Shown here: one piece after another, positions 21,148 through 31,480 of the stretch
How the letters are laid out: the number at the start of each line of letters is the position of its first letter
How positions within the stretch are numbered: position 1 is the first letter of the stretch
DNA from: Isoetes taiwanensis
Taxonomy: Eukaryota; Streptophyta; Lycopodiopsida; Isoetales; Isoetaceae
NCBI GenBank assembly: GCA_021234155.1
Contig: JAJEKV010000005.1
Coordinates: 13,339,025 to 13,403,024 of the forward strand
DNA: 64,000 nt
Direction of reading: 5' to 3'
Made by a program: the position numbers and the translations under genes
Notes under the pieces: model-generated
Seen by the model: only the letters and a program-made list of their open reading frames with translations
Told to the model about the DNA's origin: nothing
Database searches by the model: none

Positions 21148-21631
21148 TCACTCCTGGCGGCGGGGAGGCTCCCTCGTCCCTCACAGGTCCCTCGGGGGCG
21201 ATGCGTTCCACTCTCTTTGTTCTGCAGCTCCCTTCATTCTAGCTCGGCTCGGCTCCCTCTTCTTACAGGTGCAGCTGTCTCCTCGGCCACTCCTTGACCT
21301 TCTTCTTGATGAGAAGAAAGGGCGCCTCCCCAGGTGCAGTGGGGCTCTTGGTCCCCTCACGCTCGCATCTGGCTGCTCTACCTGTGTGGGTCGGGGTCCA
21401 AAATGGCCGGGAACTGCGTCGGGACCCAGTGAGTGCTGGAAGCCAGTGGCTAGTAGCTGGCCACTAGGGGCCTCCTCTCCAGAATGTGGAAGGTATCGTC
21501 GGAGGAGAACACCTCTCCTGGCTTTGGTAGAAGGTGTGGCGAGGATCTGCTTAGGTGTGCCCGTCGTACTACTGCGCCATCGAGATAAGTGGGTCTCGCC
21601 AAACTTCCTAGCCGCCTTTGCTTGGTGCCAT
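21148..21631 (-). pseudogene. Probable frameshifted N-terminal basic tail of the H3-like protein
   Basis: From an ATG at 21631 (minus) the frame reads MAPSK, then after a short indel ARKFGETHL, and further on TGTPKQILATPSTKARR. This recalls the ARKS...KQLATKAARKS style of an H3 tail. The second frame stays open to about 21183 and is rich in Arg, Ser, Pro and Gly. Another frame (EGPVRDEGASPPPG then KKKRRRR) overlaps its end and leads into the H3-fold frame. Three frames therefore tile one tail of about 160 residues if two or three indels are corrected. The resemblance to a true H3 tail is an inference from short matches. Confidence 0.4.
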
Positions 21632-22203
21632 ACTTAACCCGTCCTAGAAAATAGGTGACGTAAGGCTGAGCAAGAGAGATATGGTGGAGGAAGGAGTTTG
21701 GGAGGGAAATGAGGTGGCAGAGATATTTAAAAAGGAGGGTCCCTGGGAATATTCTCCTACCATTAATAGCCCTATTTATTAGCCCCCCCTTATTAATTAC
21801 ACCAATATAACCTAATTATTAGTATATATTTAATTATTGGTATACATTCTTAATTTCGTATTATACCTTAAAACTTCCAAATTTCCTAATAATTTGAAGT
21901 ATTAATTATGGACTTGCGCCATTTTTCACTCAGGTCTCAGATTGGCATAATTCTTCGACCCATTTTAGGTGAAATTTGATGCAGATGCATAATTTTCACT
22001 TCAAATTTACTAGAAGGTGAATTTGACTCGTTCATTTCTTCGTCTAACACTTAACCTATTTCCGGACCCACTACCTAGGAGAAAAAATTTTCCCCTATTT
22101 TCGAGGTTCGATGGTGGGAAATTTTTATTTCACACCCCTATAGGCCTGTTAGACTACTTTCATGGTTATGGTCAGTGCTAGTTCCTGGTCAACCAAGAAC
22201 ATC

Positions 22204-22215
22204 GCTCTGATACCA
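22204..22215 (-). other. Primer-binding site for initiator tRNA-Met
   Basis: The minus strand reads TGGTATCAGAGC three bases after the LTR end (TGTCA). This is the complement of the plant initiator tRNA-Met 3' end and the standard PBS of plant LTR retrotransposons. It fixes the element's orientation as minus and marks the 5' LTR as the right-hand one. Confidence 0.95.
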
Positions 22216-22218
22216 TTG

Positions 22219-24396
22219 TGACACTCCCTGCTAAATATACGGCGCCCGGCCGTACACTCGACAAGAAATCCCCCGTCCGGCTCAACAACCGCACAGGCCC
22301 TTCGTCTACCCCGCACTCTGAGGTGACCCTAGTGCGGGGAGGGGACACGAAGGTGTCTTGCGCGCCCTTCCCCTATGAGCTCCTATAATAGCGGAAGCGA
22401 TAAACACGTCAGAACTAGCAATACAACACAACATACTACCTCGAAGGGTAGTCCATCACATATCCACAAGTACAACGAAGATAATCATAAACCACAAATC
22501 ATGAGAGCTCCTACCCATGGCTCGGACTCGTAGGGAGGACGAGTAACTGGCTAGGCCTCAAGATAGAGCAGACCGAGTCATAACAATGGCGAGGGCTGGC
22601 ATAAGACAATGGCTGGGGTTGACCACTCCATCCGCCCCTCCTGTGCATACTTTGCAGATGGGCTACATCAGGCTCTGACATGACTCTAGCCTTCCGGATA
22701 CGCAATCCCATGGCATCACCCATCACTCCAGGTTGCATCTCCCTGGTCTGCTGAGGCAAGAAAGGTTGCATCTCCCCTTCCCAGGATCTAGAGGTTCCGT
22801 GGGCGGCTAGAGAATCGTGGCGTCACACGATTCGTACCCGACTTAACCCCCCAAAACGAGAGCCAAGCCAACACTTGCAACTCTCGAGAGGCAGGGCGAC
22901 ACCATTGCCCCAGGAGGTGTCGGACCCATGCTCGGCCCACACGAAGTGACCGACCATAAGCCTAGCCCACTATGGGATCCCCCGTAGCCCCCACTCGGCA
23001 GGGATCCTCCCTCCACATTGCCTCTAGCCCCGTTATATGGTGCTGAGTCACATCATAGCCTCCATAGCCTGGTGGGCTCCTATGCACAGGCCGCAACTAA
23101 TACAGGATCTACACTAGGAGCATACTACATATGGCCCTAGGTCTCTACCCCCCTTCCCAATACAAGAGGAGCAAACATGATCAACCAACATCCCATAACA
23201 TCATATCATGATAATCATAATAAGAACATCTTAACCTAATCATACATATCTAACTAACAGTTAGGGTTCCTTGATTAGGGTTCAAGATGATGCATGAGGG
23301 TTCTAGGATGGCTCTACTCTAGATACAAGATACTAACTCATCTGGAATGCTAATTCCAGATGAACTATTATGACTACTACTCTACATACCTGCTCCTGAA
23401 GCACTCCCTCCAAACCCGGGCGTCTCCATGGTCTTCGAATCGACTGAAGCTGCTCTCCCTTCAAGGACGAATCTACCCTCATGGGGCTGCTACACCAATC
23501 TATGCCACAGCAAACGATACTCGAAACGAGGTTTCGAGTGCGTGGATGAGTCTCTGGGTGCTAGGGCTGGAAAAGAGGCCTAGGGTTAGGGTTGATGCTA
23601 ATATAGGTTGGGGTCCACGTAGGATGCCACGTGGCACCCTAGGATGGGGCCGTGCATTAGAGGAAATTTGAGATCTCATTTCATCCCCATAAGAATCCTC
23701 CAATGGAATGGCTACCCACTATTAACTGCAATTAATGCAACACCAACAACTTCATTGCTGTTGTTTTTCCCCCATAACTTTTGATCCACTTGTCAAAATG
23801 TTGCAGCGTTTGTTGCATTAGATGCGGAATGAAAAGATCTTTCCAATGATATATGGTTATGATGTATTTCAATATGGTCATATGCGTTAACCTTAAAAAA
23901 ATATGATTTTTTGCTTATTTCTTATATATTTATATCGTAAAAGATGTATGAATGGATTATCACTAGATAGATCTTGTGAAGACGAACCCATTGCTACAAA
24001 AAGTTTTTGAATCGGAGTTCTGGATCAAAAGTTATAATGAAAAAATGATACTACAGAAGTTAGTTGCAGCTGCATTAATTACAGGCTGCCACATAATACT
24101 GGAATGAGATATATTGGAGCTCTTCTCTTATTGGACAGTTTAAAAAGCTGACATGGCATTTTAAGCATCCCTTAATGGGACAAAATGTGATCTCATTTTT
24201 CCTCTAATGTGGCGGTTGCCCAATAGGATAAGGCCATGTGGAAATGGGCCTTATCCAAAGGTTATCTAAGTTAAACCATTTACCGATATGTGCCCCTTGC
24301 CACTTCAAAGGTATACAAGGCTACTTTTGTAGACTTGTATGGTGACGAGTCCAGGAATATACGTATTTATAGCGTATATTCCCCTAGAACGTCACA
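22219..24396 (-). repeat. 5' LTR of the gypsy element
   Basis: In element orientation it runs from TGTGACGTTCTAGG (24396) to GGGAGTGTCA (22219), giving TG...CA ends. It is 2178 bp including a nested 555-bp MITE, or about 1623 bp without it. It matches 16433-17697 over its 5' part. The PBS follows directly. Confidence 0.93.
23655..24209. mobile_element. MITE nested in the 5' LTR
   Basis: The insert begins CATTAGAGGAAATTTGAGAT and ends ATCTCATTTTTCCTCTAATG, an inverted repeat of about 23 bp. The other LTR reads GGCCGTGTGGCGG across this point, so the insertion site is defined exactly. The target duplication is at most TG. The 555-bp interior has no frame of note. Confidence 0.85.
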
Positions 24397-24928
24397 TGTT
24401 CAATACTTGTGCACATATCTTACAGACATACAAACGAAGGTGAAGATCCTAATCTTATCGTAGGTTATCGCAAACTTGTGAAAGAAAGTCATTTTTACAT
24501 GTCAGACGATCGAGAGCATGACACTTTATTCATACAACATTGCCTCCAAAAGCATGCTGATTATTTGATAAGTAACGGTGTAAAATATTCAAAAACATAT
24601 TTTTTGGTCCGACGGATGTGCATCACAGTTGAAATCTTCAAGAAACATCTTGGTCAATCTATTCAAGAAACCAAGATCATGCTGTCAATGGAAATATGAA
24701 TGATCACAGTGCTAAATGTGATTTGATGATGCATGTTCCAAGCAGGAGTCTGCTTCTGGAGAAGAGCCCTAATGGATAATTAAGCCAGATGCTAATAAAG
24801 AAGAGACGAAGACAAAAAAGCGACAGAAAAACACACTGAAATGCCCAAACAATCAGTAGATACATGGTGTTTGAAGTCCACTGGCCTTCAAAAAGGCCTT
24901 GAAGCGCAATCAAAGGGACTATGAGCAA
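24397..24928 (+). pseudogene. Gene relic, possibly PARP PADR1 region
   Basis: A 96-codon open frame (24409-24699) with no recognised domain is followed, in another frame, by CNGNMNDHSAKCD and PSRSLLLEKSP, then a Lys-rich stretch. The pattern C.G....W/H.KC......P.R...K.P resembles the zinc-binding end of the PADR1 domain in plant PARPs, but several residues do not fit. It abuts the retrotransposon, which may have inserted into it. A PARP3-like fragment at 47289-47701 makes the idea a little more plausible. Confidence 0.25.
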
Positions 24929-25915
24929 TCAAAGACAATTTAAGCAAACATGTTTCTAGTGCTAAAATGAAAGAAATGCTTGCTGCTTTCCACAAATACT
25001 AAAATTCTCTACCTTATAGAATGTCTAATCATCACTTACATCACATTGATATCTCTCAACTTGGAGGCTCCAAGGAACCATATTTCTCTACTGACATGAA
25101 AACTCTATCATCATGATATTAATAGAAGAACTCAAATAGACAAGAACATTGTTTTTTTACTTTGTGAAGCTTGATATTTAAGGCTATTTGCAAGCAACCT
25201 CCTACATCAATACCATAGTGCTTTATGCTTGAAAATTGTGATGGGAGCTCAAAAATTTGGATAGAGATTTAAACAAATCATAAATAAAATTATATTTTTT
25301 AATGAGAACGAGTCTTGTATCTACTCCATCTTATCTTCCTGTAGAGAAGAAAAAATCTAACCCTTGGCCCAAGCCTGTTTTACTTCTAGTTATTTTTTTT
25401 TTTAATTTAACCCACCCTAGATATGTGCAAACAAAAGTTAGCAAGTCAACAGTCTCAAAAAGTTCTTTCCTGCTCCAAACTAGGATGTCAAGCCCAAGAA
25501 CGGACGCCATATTTAAGTTTGGGATGTGGTTTTTTTTGCCTTTTTTGTGGTATTTCCGGCCACCCATTATCAGCCGATAACATGTATAGCCTTCTACTAG
25601 TTGAAACCTAGCGAGCCAATGGAAACTTTCCTGGTCAGAAAGCATCCTTATCCACACAATCTTATGGACAAAACTTAAATTCTAGAACAACCTGGTTCAA
25701 CATCTTGCGATGTCAGCACGGAAGCATTATGTGGATTGACCTTGGCCATTTCAGATGTACAGAGTTGCACACATTGAGCATTGGCACACAAGTTATTGCG
25801 AGAAGAAACCTGTGAAATTGAAATTGTGGCTAAAGGCTAAGTGTTTGGAGACAAGATAAATTGATTCCACTTTACAGTCGATCATTTGGATGTTACAGGA
25901 TTGAAGCAGCCCATC
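24929..25915. other. Upstream region of the lectin receptor kinase gene
   Basis: AT-rich sequence without a convincing gene; frames at 25302-25657 are shadows of low-complexity T-runs. The kinase promoter should lie here, but no element can be assigned with confidence. Confidence 0.4.
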
Positions 25916-27898
25916 ATGTATCCAAGGCTTCGCCTTTTGCTCTTCCTCCTCCTTCCACTGCTTGCCCAATCACAAAACTTCTCCCTTAGCCTCGATTCTG
26001 AACATCAAAATTTGATCATTCATTGGGGCGCCGCAGCTCAGCGTTCTGACCACATCGAGCTTTCATCATTGAGTGATCAATTCAGCACTTCGCGTGCATA
26101 CTACACTGAACCAGTGCACCTGCTGGATTCAACAAACTCCAGCCAGCTTCTTTCCTTTAGCACTTCCTTCACATTTCAAATTGTGCAATATATTGTGACA
26201 GACGGTGACTATTACTACCCACCAGCAGATGGCATGGCCTTCATTATAACCCCCAATAATACAGCTCCGCCTGCAAATAGCTCTGGAGGATTTCTCGGGC
26301 TTCTCAATTCATCCTTAAACGGGGACTCAAGGAACCATTTGCTTGCGGTGGAATTTGATACTTTTCAAAATGCTGAGTTTAATGACCCAGCTGAAGCACA
26401 TATTGGAATAGACGTGAATAACTTAACATCTCTAGTAACTGCAGTTCCACCAGACGACTTGAAGTTAGATAAAAATCTTACTCTGACAGCATGGATAGAC
26501 TACATGGCGGCAAGCAATTTACTCCAAGTCAGATTATCAAGGAATACCACAAAACCAGAGACTATAATACTCAGCTTGGAAGTTGACCTCAGCAAAGTGA
26601 TTCAGGATGCCATGTATGTAGGATTTTCTGCTGCAACAGGAGCTAATGACTTTGAGTTGCACAGCGTATACGCATGGAACTTTAGTGTTTCAAATTCTAT
26701 CACCTCAATTGCTGTTTCACCCTCAATTGCTGTTTCACCCTCAATTGCTGTTGCTAAGCGAGATGTAAAAAGGAAAAGCAGCATCCTTGTGCCTGTGGTA
26801 GCTGCTCTCATTGCTGCACTCATTTTCAGTTCATTGCTGGCTGCAGGACGCATATACTACAAAAGGAGGAAAATGGAAGGCTCTAATGAAGAAATTCGGC
26901 TGCCTATCACCAAATTCACATACACACAACTGAAGGCAGCCACCAGGAATTTCAGCACAGATAAGATGCTTGGCAAGGGAGGATTTGGGAAAGTTTACAG
27001 AGGAGTACTGGCAGATGGTAATACAGTAGCTGTGAAGGTTCTCTTTCAAGAGACGACTGTAAAAGAACTGCAATTGGTTGCAGAACTTTCTGTGATAAGC
27101 CATCTGAGGCATCGGAATCTTCTGAGCCTCACAGGGTGGTGCCACACAAAAGGAAAACTGCTTTTGGTCTATGATTACATGCCCAACGGCAGCTTGGATA
27201 ACTACCTATTTAGCACCTGCAACATTCTTCCATGGCAACAGCGCTATGACATACTGTTGGGAGTTGCAGAAGGGCTTGCTTATCTCCACACAGGATGGGA
27301 GCAAAAGATCGTGCACAGAGATGTGAAAGCATCCAATGTTCTGCTTGACAGTAATTTCAGAGCACATTTAGGTGACTTTGGCCTAGCCAAGCTCTTGGAT
27401 TATGACAAAACAGAGCAAAGCATGACCAGGGCAGGTACATTCGGATACATCGCTCCTGAGCTGGTATACACTGGTAAAGCAAGTGACAAATCTGATGTTT
27501 ACGGTTTCGGGATATTAGCTCTGGAGGTGGGATCTGGAAGGAAGGTGTTAGATATAATTGGGAGCAAGTTCTTGTTGGAGTGGATATGGCAAAAGCATGA
27601 AGAGGACAAACTGTTGGATGCTGCTGATCCAAAGTTGGAAAATTGTTTTGATGGAGGAGAGATGAAAAGAATTTTGTTGTTGGGGCTATTGTGTTGCCAA
27701 GAAGATCCACACCACAGGCCTAGCATGAGAAAATGCTGCAATGTCCTCAAGGGAAATGAAGCCCTGCCTCAAATGCAATCCCATGTGTACATAAATAGCA
27801 ACCAGTCAGCTTCATATTCATCTTCATGTGTCAATGCTTCATCTCCGCCGCCTTTATCTGGAAGCAATCTAAATTCCATTCTTGTGGCCAGACTATAA
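25916..27898 (+). CDS. L-type lectin receptor-like kinase, intronless, 660 aa
   Basis: This plasma-membrane receptor kinase has an extracellular legume-lectin domain, one membrane span and a cytoplasmic Ser/Thr kinase. ATG 25916 is chosen because the upstream in-frame TTG is not a plant start and MYPRLRLLLFLLLPLLAQSQ is a clean signal peptide. The lectin domain covers about residues 21-260; VEFDTFQN (145-152) followed by ND and HIGID fits the metal-binding loop. An 18-bp repeat gives three SIAV(SP) units at 264-280. The membrane span is about 291-312. The kinase spans about 335-615: GKGGFGKV (353), AVK lysine 374, HRDVKASN (467-474), DFG (487-489), GTFGYIAPE (507-515). All catalytic residues are present, with RD-type loop. 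The C-terminus is Ser/Asn-rich. Length and intronless structure fit the LecRK family, which act in defence and development. No frameshift is visible, so it is probably functional. Confidence 0.96.
   Translation: MYPRLRLLLFLLLPLLAQSQNFSLSLDSEHQNLIIHWGAAAQRSDHIELSSLSDQFSTSRAYYTEPVHLLDSTNSSQLLSFSTSFTFQIVQYIVTDGDYYYPPADGMAFIITPNNTAPPANSSGGFLGLLNSSLNGDSRNHLLAVEFDTFQNAEFNDPAEAHIGIDVNNLTSLVTAVPPDDLKLDKNLTLTAWIDYMAASNLLQVRLSRNTTKPETIILSLEVDLSKVIQDAMYVGFSAATGANDFELHSVYAWNFSVSNSITSIAVSPSIAVSPSIAVAKRDVKRKSSILVPVVAALIAALIFSSLLAAGRIYYKRRKMEGSNEEIRLPITKFTYTQLKAATRNFSTDKMLGKGGFGKVYRGVLADGNTVAVKVLFQETTVKELQLVAELSVISHLRHRNLLSLTGWCHTKGKLLLVYDYMPNGSLDNYLFSTCNILPWQQRYDILLGVAEGLAYLHTGWEQKIVHRDVKASNVLLDSNFRAHLGDFGLAKLLDYDKTEQSMTRAGTFGYIAPELVYTGKASDKSDVYGFGILALEVGSGRKVLDIIGSKFLLEWIWQKHEEDKLLDAADPKLENCFDGGEMKRILLLGLLCCQEDPHHRPSMRKCCNVLKGNEALPQMQSHVYINSNQSASYSSSCVNASSPPPLSGSNLNSILVARL
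26704..26754 (+). repeat. 18-bp minisatellite inside the lectin kinase gene
   Basis: TCAATTGCTGTTTCACCC is present twice in full and once as a partial unit, encoding SIAVSP repeats in the juxtamembrane stalk just outside the membrane span. Such in-frame repeats can vary stalk length between alleles. Confidence 0.85.
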
Positions 27899-28450
27899 TG
27901 ATAGGGTTTTTGCACACTTACATATATACTTACAAGAAAGGAGCGCTTTGGTCTAATGGAATAAGTTATGAGGAGTTGTTCCAGCAAGATAGAGAAGGAG
28001 ACAGTCTAAGGATGAATGCTTGGGATCAACACATAATTGGCTGGATAGATTAGGTCTGGTATAAGTTGTTGCAATATTCGGAAGTCCAAGAACCTTGTTG
28101 CTAATTGTGTCCCTCATGTATCTGCTTAATGAAGGTACAATAATGGCATTATAGTGTGTTATGCCAAATATTGGATTGTTTTTACAATGGGAAGTGCAGT
28201 CATTCTATTTCTACCGATCCCTCTTGTCAAGTACTCATTCTCTTTTGTTGCTTCTTTGATATTTTCTTTCTTAGTACATTGTTATTTTTGTTTTATCTCT
28301 AGATAGAAGTGCATGCGCAGGTGCAAGGATGTTGCTAAAACAGAATGACAGTAAATGGGCCATGGTTGTTACACTTGCATTCTTTCCTCCAATATGGGTC
28401 AAAGACCCGCATGGATCCCATTGTAATAAATCATGAAACCGGGAAATAAT
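27899..28450 (+). other. 3' flank of the lectin kinase gene
   Basis: No further coding sequence. A possible AATAAA polyadenylation signal occurs near 28424 (TAATAAATCATG), about 525 bp after the stop codon. Confidence 0.4.
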
Positions 28451-30389
28451 TGTACTCCTCTATTTATTGGTAAATGCGGGGAATGTAATAGATGCAAATA
28501 AGGCAAAACAAATCTGTAGTTATTTCATAATAGAGCAAGGATTTGGAGAGAACACGGGCAAAAGGATGGCTAAAGGGCCTGAATCCTACCTCAAGCTACT
28601 TTTTTTTAACCATTTCTGATAATGTATTTGAAGTGAATACACCTTATCTAAAAAGATAGAATTCCAGATTCAAGAGCACACAGGGTCCAGTGCCCTAGTC
28701 TCTTTCATGCACTTTGTATAACCAATATATAGTGGCAGATCTACTAATGTAAGCCACCTTAATAGATAGGCTTTGATGATTTTGGAAAGCTTATTTCATT
28801 GTTAGAGCCTGGACGCCTGATGGTTGCTTTGACATCTACCCCCTACCATCCATGAATGCATAAGTTTTGCCATCTACCATCTAAGAATGCATAAGTTTTG
28901 CCATGGGGAGGGTTAAGGAGCTTGGTTTTGCACTTAAGATTGCCATAGAGAAATCTATGGAGGAGGCCACATACGACGTTGAGGACAAATGATCCATATA
29001 TTAAATACAATAAAGGCTGTGCTTGAAAAACATGAACGAAAATTATTTAGGACTATGTGCATCATTGAGAACGAATTGGTTTGTGAAACTGTTCAGAATT
29101 CAAAACTTTGTGGTTATTCTTGCAGCTACAAATGATTTTTATAAACTAGTATGGTCTTAAGATATGCCTAGATAGGAAGACTACATTGCAAAAAAAAGGC
29201 GCTTCATTCTTACCATCATTTCACAAACCAAGTCTTGCCCAAGTGTGTTTCTGCCATAGACCTATCATAGCCTCCACTCAAACTTGCAAATACTATTCAT
29301 TTATTAAATGGCAAATACACAATAGAACCCTTGGATTTTCAGAAATATCTATTGTTTAAATTTGGTTTTTTTTAATCTAGAGAAAAACTTTCTGGATTTT
29401 TTTTTTTTTAAGTTAGTCTCCCTGGGTTTTAAGGGTTTTAGCTATCGGAAAATATTCCCGATATTACAAAAATTGGATGAGTTTTTTTAGCACGATTTTG
29501 GGTCAGGGGTTTTCGGATATGGAGGCCGAATTAGGGATGACGAGAGTTTAAGCGGCATGATAGACGTGTGGAGCACATAAAATAGTAATTTCTCTGCAAT
29601 TCTATTTCAAGCTTATGCAGTATTTCTTGTAGCGAATGAAGCTTTGGCTTTGGCACAATCATTTGGCTTTGGCACAATCATTCGTCAGCCCGCTGGAGCT
29701 TTGGGTTTGCCAGATGCATGTACGAAACATCTGTTGAAGCAGAGAAGATGGTGTATTATTGTGGTAAATCCATCTACTTGAGCCTTCGTTACCCTGATTC
29801 ACGATCCATGTTGCATATGATTTGGTTATAGCATACAAGGTCTGGCTGGCTGCCTAGGTCACAAAACTATCTCAGGTAATTCCTTTGTCTCGGGTAGTTC
29901 CATTTTTTACGTCTTTGCCTGCATCGGCCACCAGGTTTCCGTGGGGCTTACATTCAGCTCTTCCTAGCTATGTCTTTAGAGGTGGAATATGAAAGAATGG
30001 TTTTCCCTTCTGTTATCCCCAGTTGTGGGCAGATTAATTTAGGAACAATCCTTAACATACTCCTCCGTCGTCCTTCTTGGACCATGTCGATGATGATTGT
30101 GTTTTACCCAACAGAATAGGTACTGCCATAGATAGATTTTTTTGTTTGTTATTAGGGTTTCAACAATATATATTTCGTCTGCTTTATTTTTGTGATGCTA
30201 TGCTTTTAAACTTAGGTTTCAAAAATGCATACGATAGTATTGCACATATTTGATTAGGTGAAGACTTGAAGGCTATAGATTGGAGCAAAGAAGAGACTAA
30301 TCTGGTTAGTATCAAGTGCTTTTTTGTGCTCAATTTGTGCTCTTGTAGACATGTCTTAGTCTTAAGTTCTGTTGGATAAATATGCAAAT
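28451..30389. other. Intergenic sequence, no gene recognised
   Basis: AT-rich sequence with two small direct repeats: GAATGCATAAGTTTTGCCAT twice near 28855-28902, and TTTGGCTTTGGCACAATCA twice near 29646-29684. No domain, RNA gene or element end was seen. Confidence 0.5.
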
Positions 30390-30710
30390 GGGTAAAAGCA
30401 TGTTAGGGTGTCCCTTAAAAAGTATTATTTAGTGACCAAAAAAGTACCTAAAAAGGTACCCAGGACTGGGTACTGGGTACCCGTGTAATGTCTCAATAAA
30501 AGTTACATTTTAGAACTTTTATATATATTTTGGTCTCCAGTAGCATTATCTTTATCTTAACTTTGAATATTAATACATCCTTGACTTTTATTTTGGACCT
30601 TTGTACTAGTTTTAATGAGAATAAAAATGAGAAAGTACCCAGTTCTGAAGTACCTAGTGTATGTACTTTTGCAGGTTCCAAAAGTGGTACACCCTAACAT
30701 GCTTTTACCC
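30390..30710. mobile_element. MITE, GGGTAARAGCATGTTAGGG family, copy 2
   Basis: It begins GGGTAAAAGCATGTTAGGGT and ends ACCCTAACATGCTTTTACCC, an inverted repeat of about 22 bp, flanked by AAAT on both sides. Internally it has several palindromic GGTACC/AGTACC motifs. It is 321 bp and shares its ends with 15109-15383. Confidence 0.88.
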
Positions 30711-31254
30711 AAATGGGTCTATGTTGTAAGTTGATCACTTGCCATTGAGCAATCTTAGACTCGCCAGGTCCAATTGACAAATCATATCTGATTCTCTCAT
30801 CAGGTACAGATCACCATGCCAATCAATCAATTTTTTAAGCCATGGCTTTTCACAATTGGTTACTCCTTTCTTTTGGCCTATGCTTGAGGTAACAAATGAG
30901 AATGCTTTTTTTTTTTTGCTACTATTACAGTAGCAAAATGATAAGAGAGCATATAAAGTCAAGGACAGGCCTGGCAGTAGGATCACACATAATCCAATAG
31001 ATGTATGTGCATTTTTTAAGAGATCCTCTATTTTAAGATGCTTTGTTATGCAAGTATTTGGGGTTGTTTGCAGGAAGACAGATCCATGACTTCTTTTATA
31101 TGCCCATGTGCCATGCTGCTGCGGACTGAATTATCTATGCATGTGTGCAAGCATATTGATGGGCATCCTAAAATTCCAAAGCATTTGTATCTGGTCCTTT
31201 GTATAGTTTTTAGGGTGCTTTGTAAATCTTTATCCTCTTGCTGTTTTAAAAAAA

Positions 31255-31480
31255 CTATTCTATTCTATTCTATTCCTAAGCAAATGTGTTGTGCACAAAA
31301 GCACAAATGTGTCATAAAAATGGTTTTTTGCTTTCTTGCAGTTCTTATTTGATTGCCCTATCAACAAGTAGCTTAGAAGTTTCAAGTTGCAAATGTTTAA
31401 TATGCATTAGATATATTATCGTTTTTGAAGACTGCTGATACTTTGCTCATATTCTATTCTATTCTATTCTATCGCACCAA
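31255..31480. repeat. Two (TATTC)n microsatellites
   Basis: ATTCTATTCTATTCTATTCC occurs at about 31257 and a slightly longer run at about 31448. The same pentamer, as its complement, forms the tail of the LINE at 32955-32977. GTTGTGCACARAAGCACAAA occurs after both tracts (about 31287 and 31671). These could be 3' tails of LINE or SINE fragments. Confidence 0.6.

Larger units (their letters stand above)
16433..24396 (-). mobile_element. Ty3/gypsy chromovirus LTR retrotransposon carrying an H3-like ORF
   Basis: The element is on the minus strand. The 5' LTR is 22219-24396, the PBS 22204-22215, the H3-like frame 20536-21147, the integrase with chromodomain 18611-19890, the PPT 17698-17715, and the truncated 3' LTR 16433-17697. 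The PBS matches initiator tRNA-Met (TGGTATCAGAGC). Protease, reverse transcriptase and RNase H are missing: the integrase frame is lost near 19890 and non-coding repeats fill the space to 20536. The chromodomain after the integrase places it among plant chromoviruses. It is non-autonomous and decayed, with both LTRs hit by later insertions. Confidence 0.9.

Noticed and set aside
20830-21637. Long plus-strand open frames (155, 127 and 122 codons) over the H3-like region
   Set aside because: They are antisense to the H3-like frame and its basic tail; the GC-rich composition keeps them open and they show no domain.
25886-25915. Upstream start of the lectin kinase giving ten extra residues
   Set aside because: The codon at 25886 is TTG; plant initiation at TTG is not expected, and the signal peptide begins exactly at the ATG 25916.
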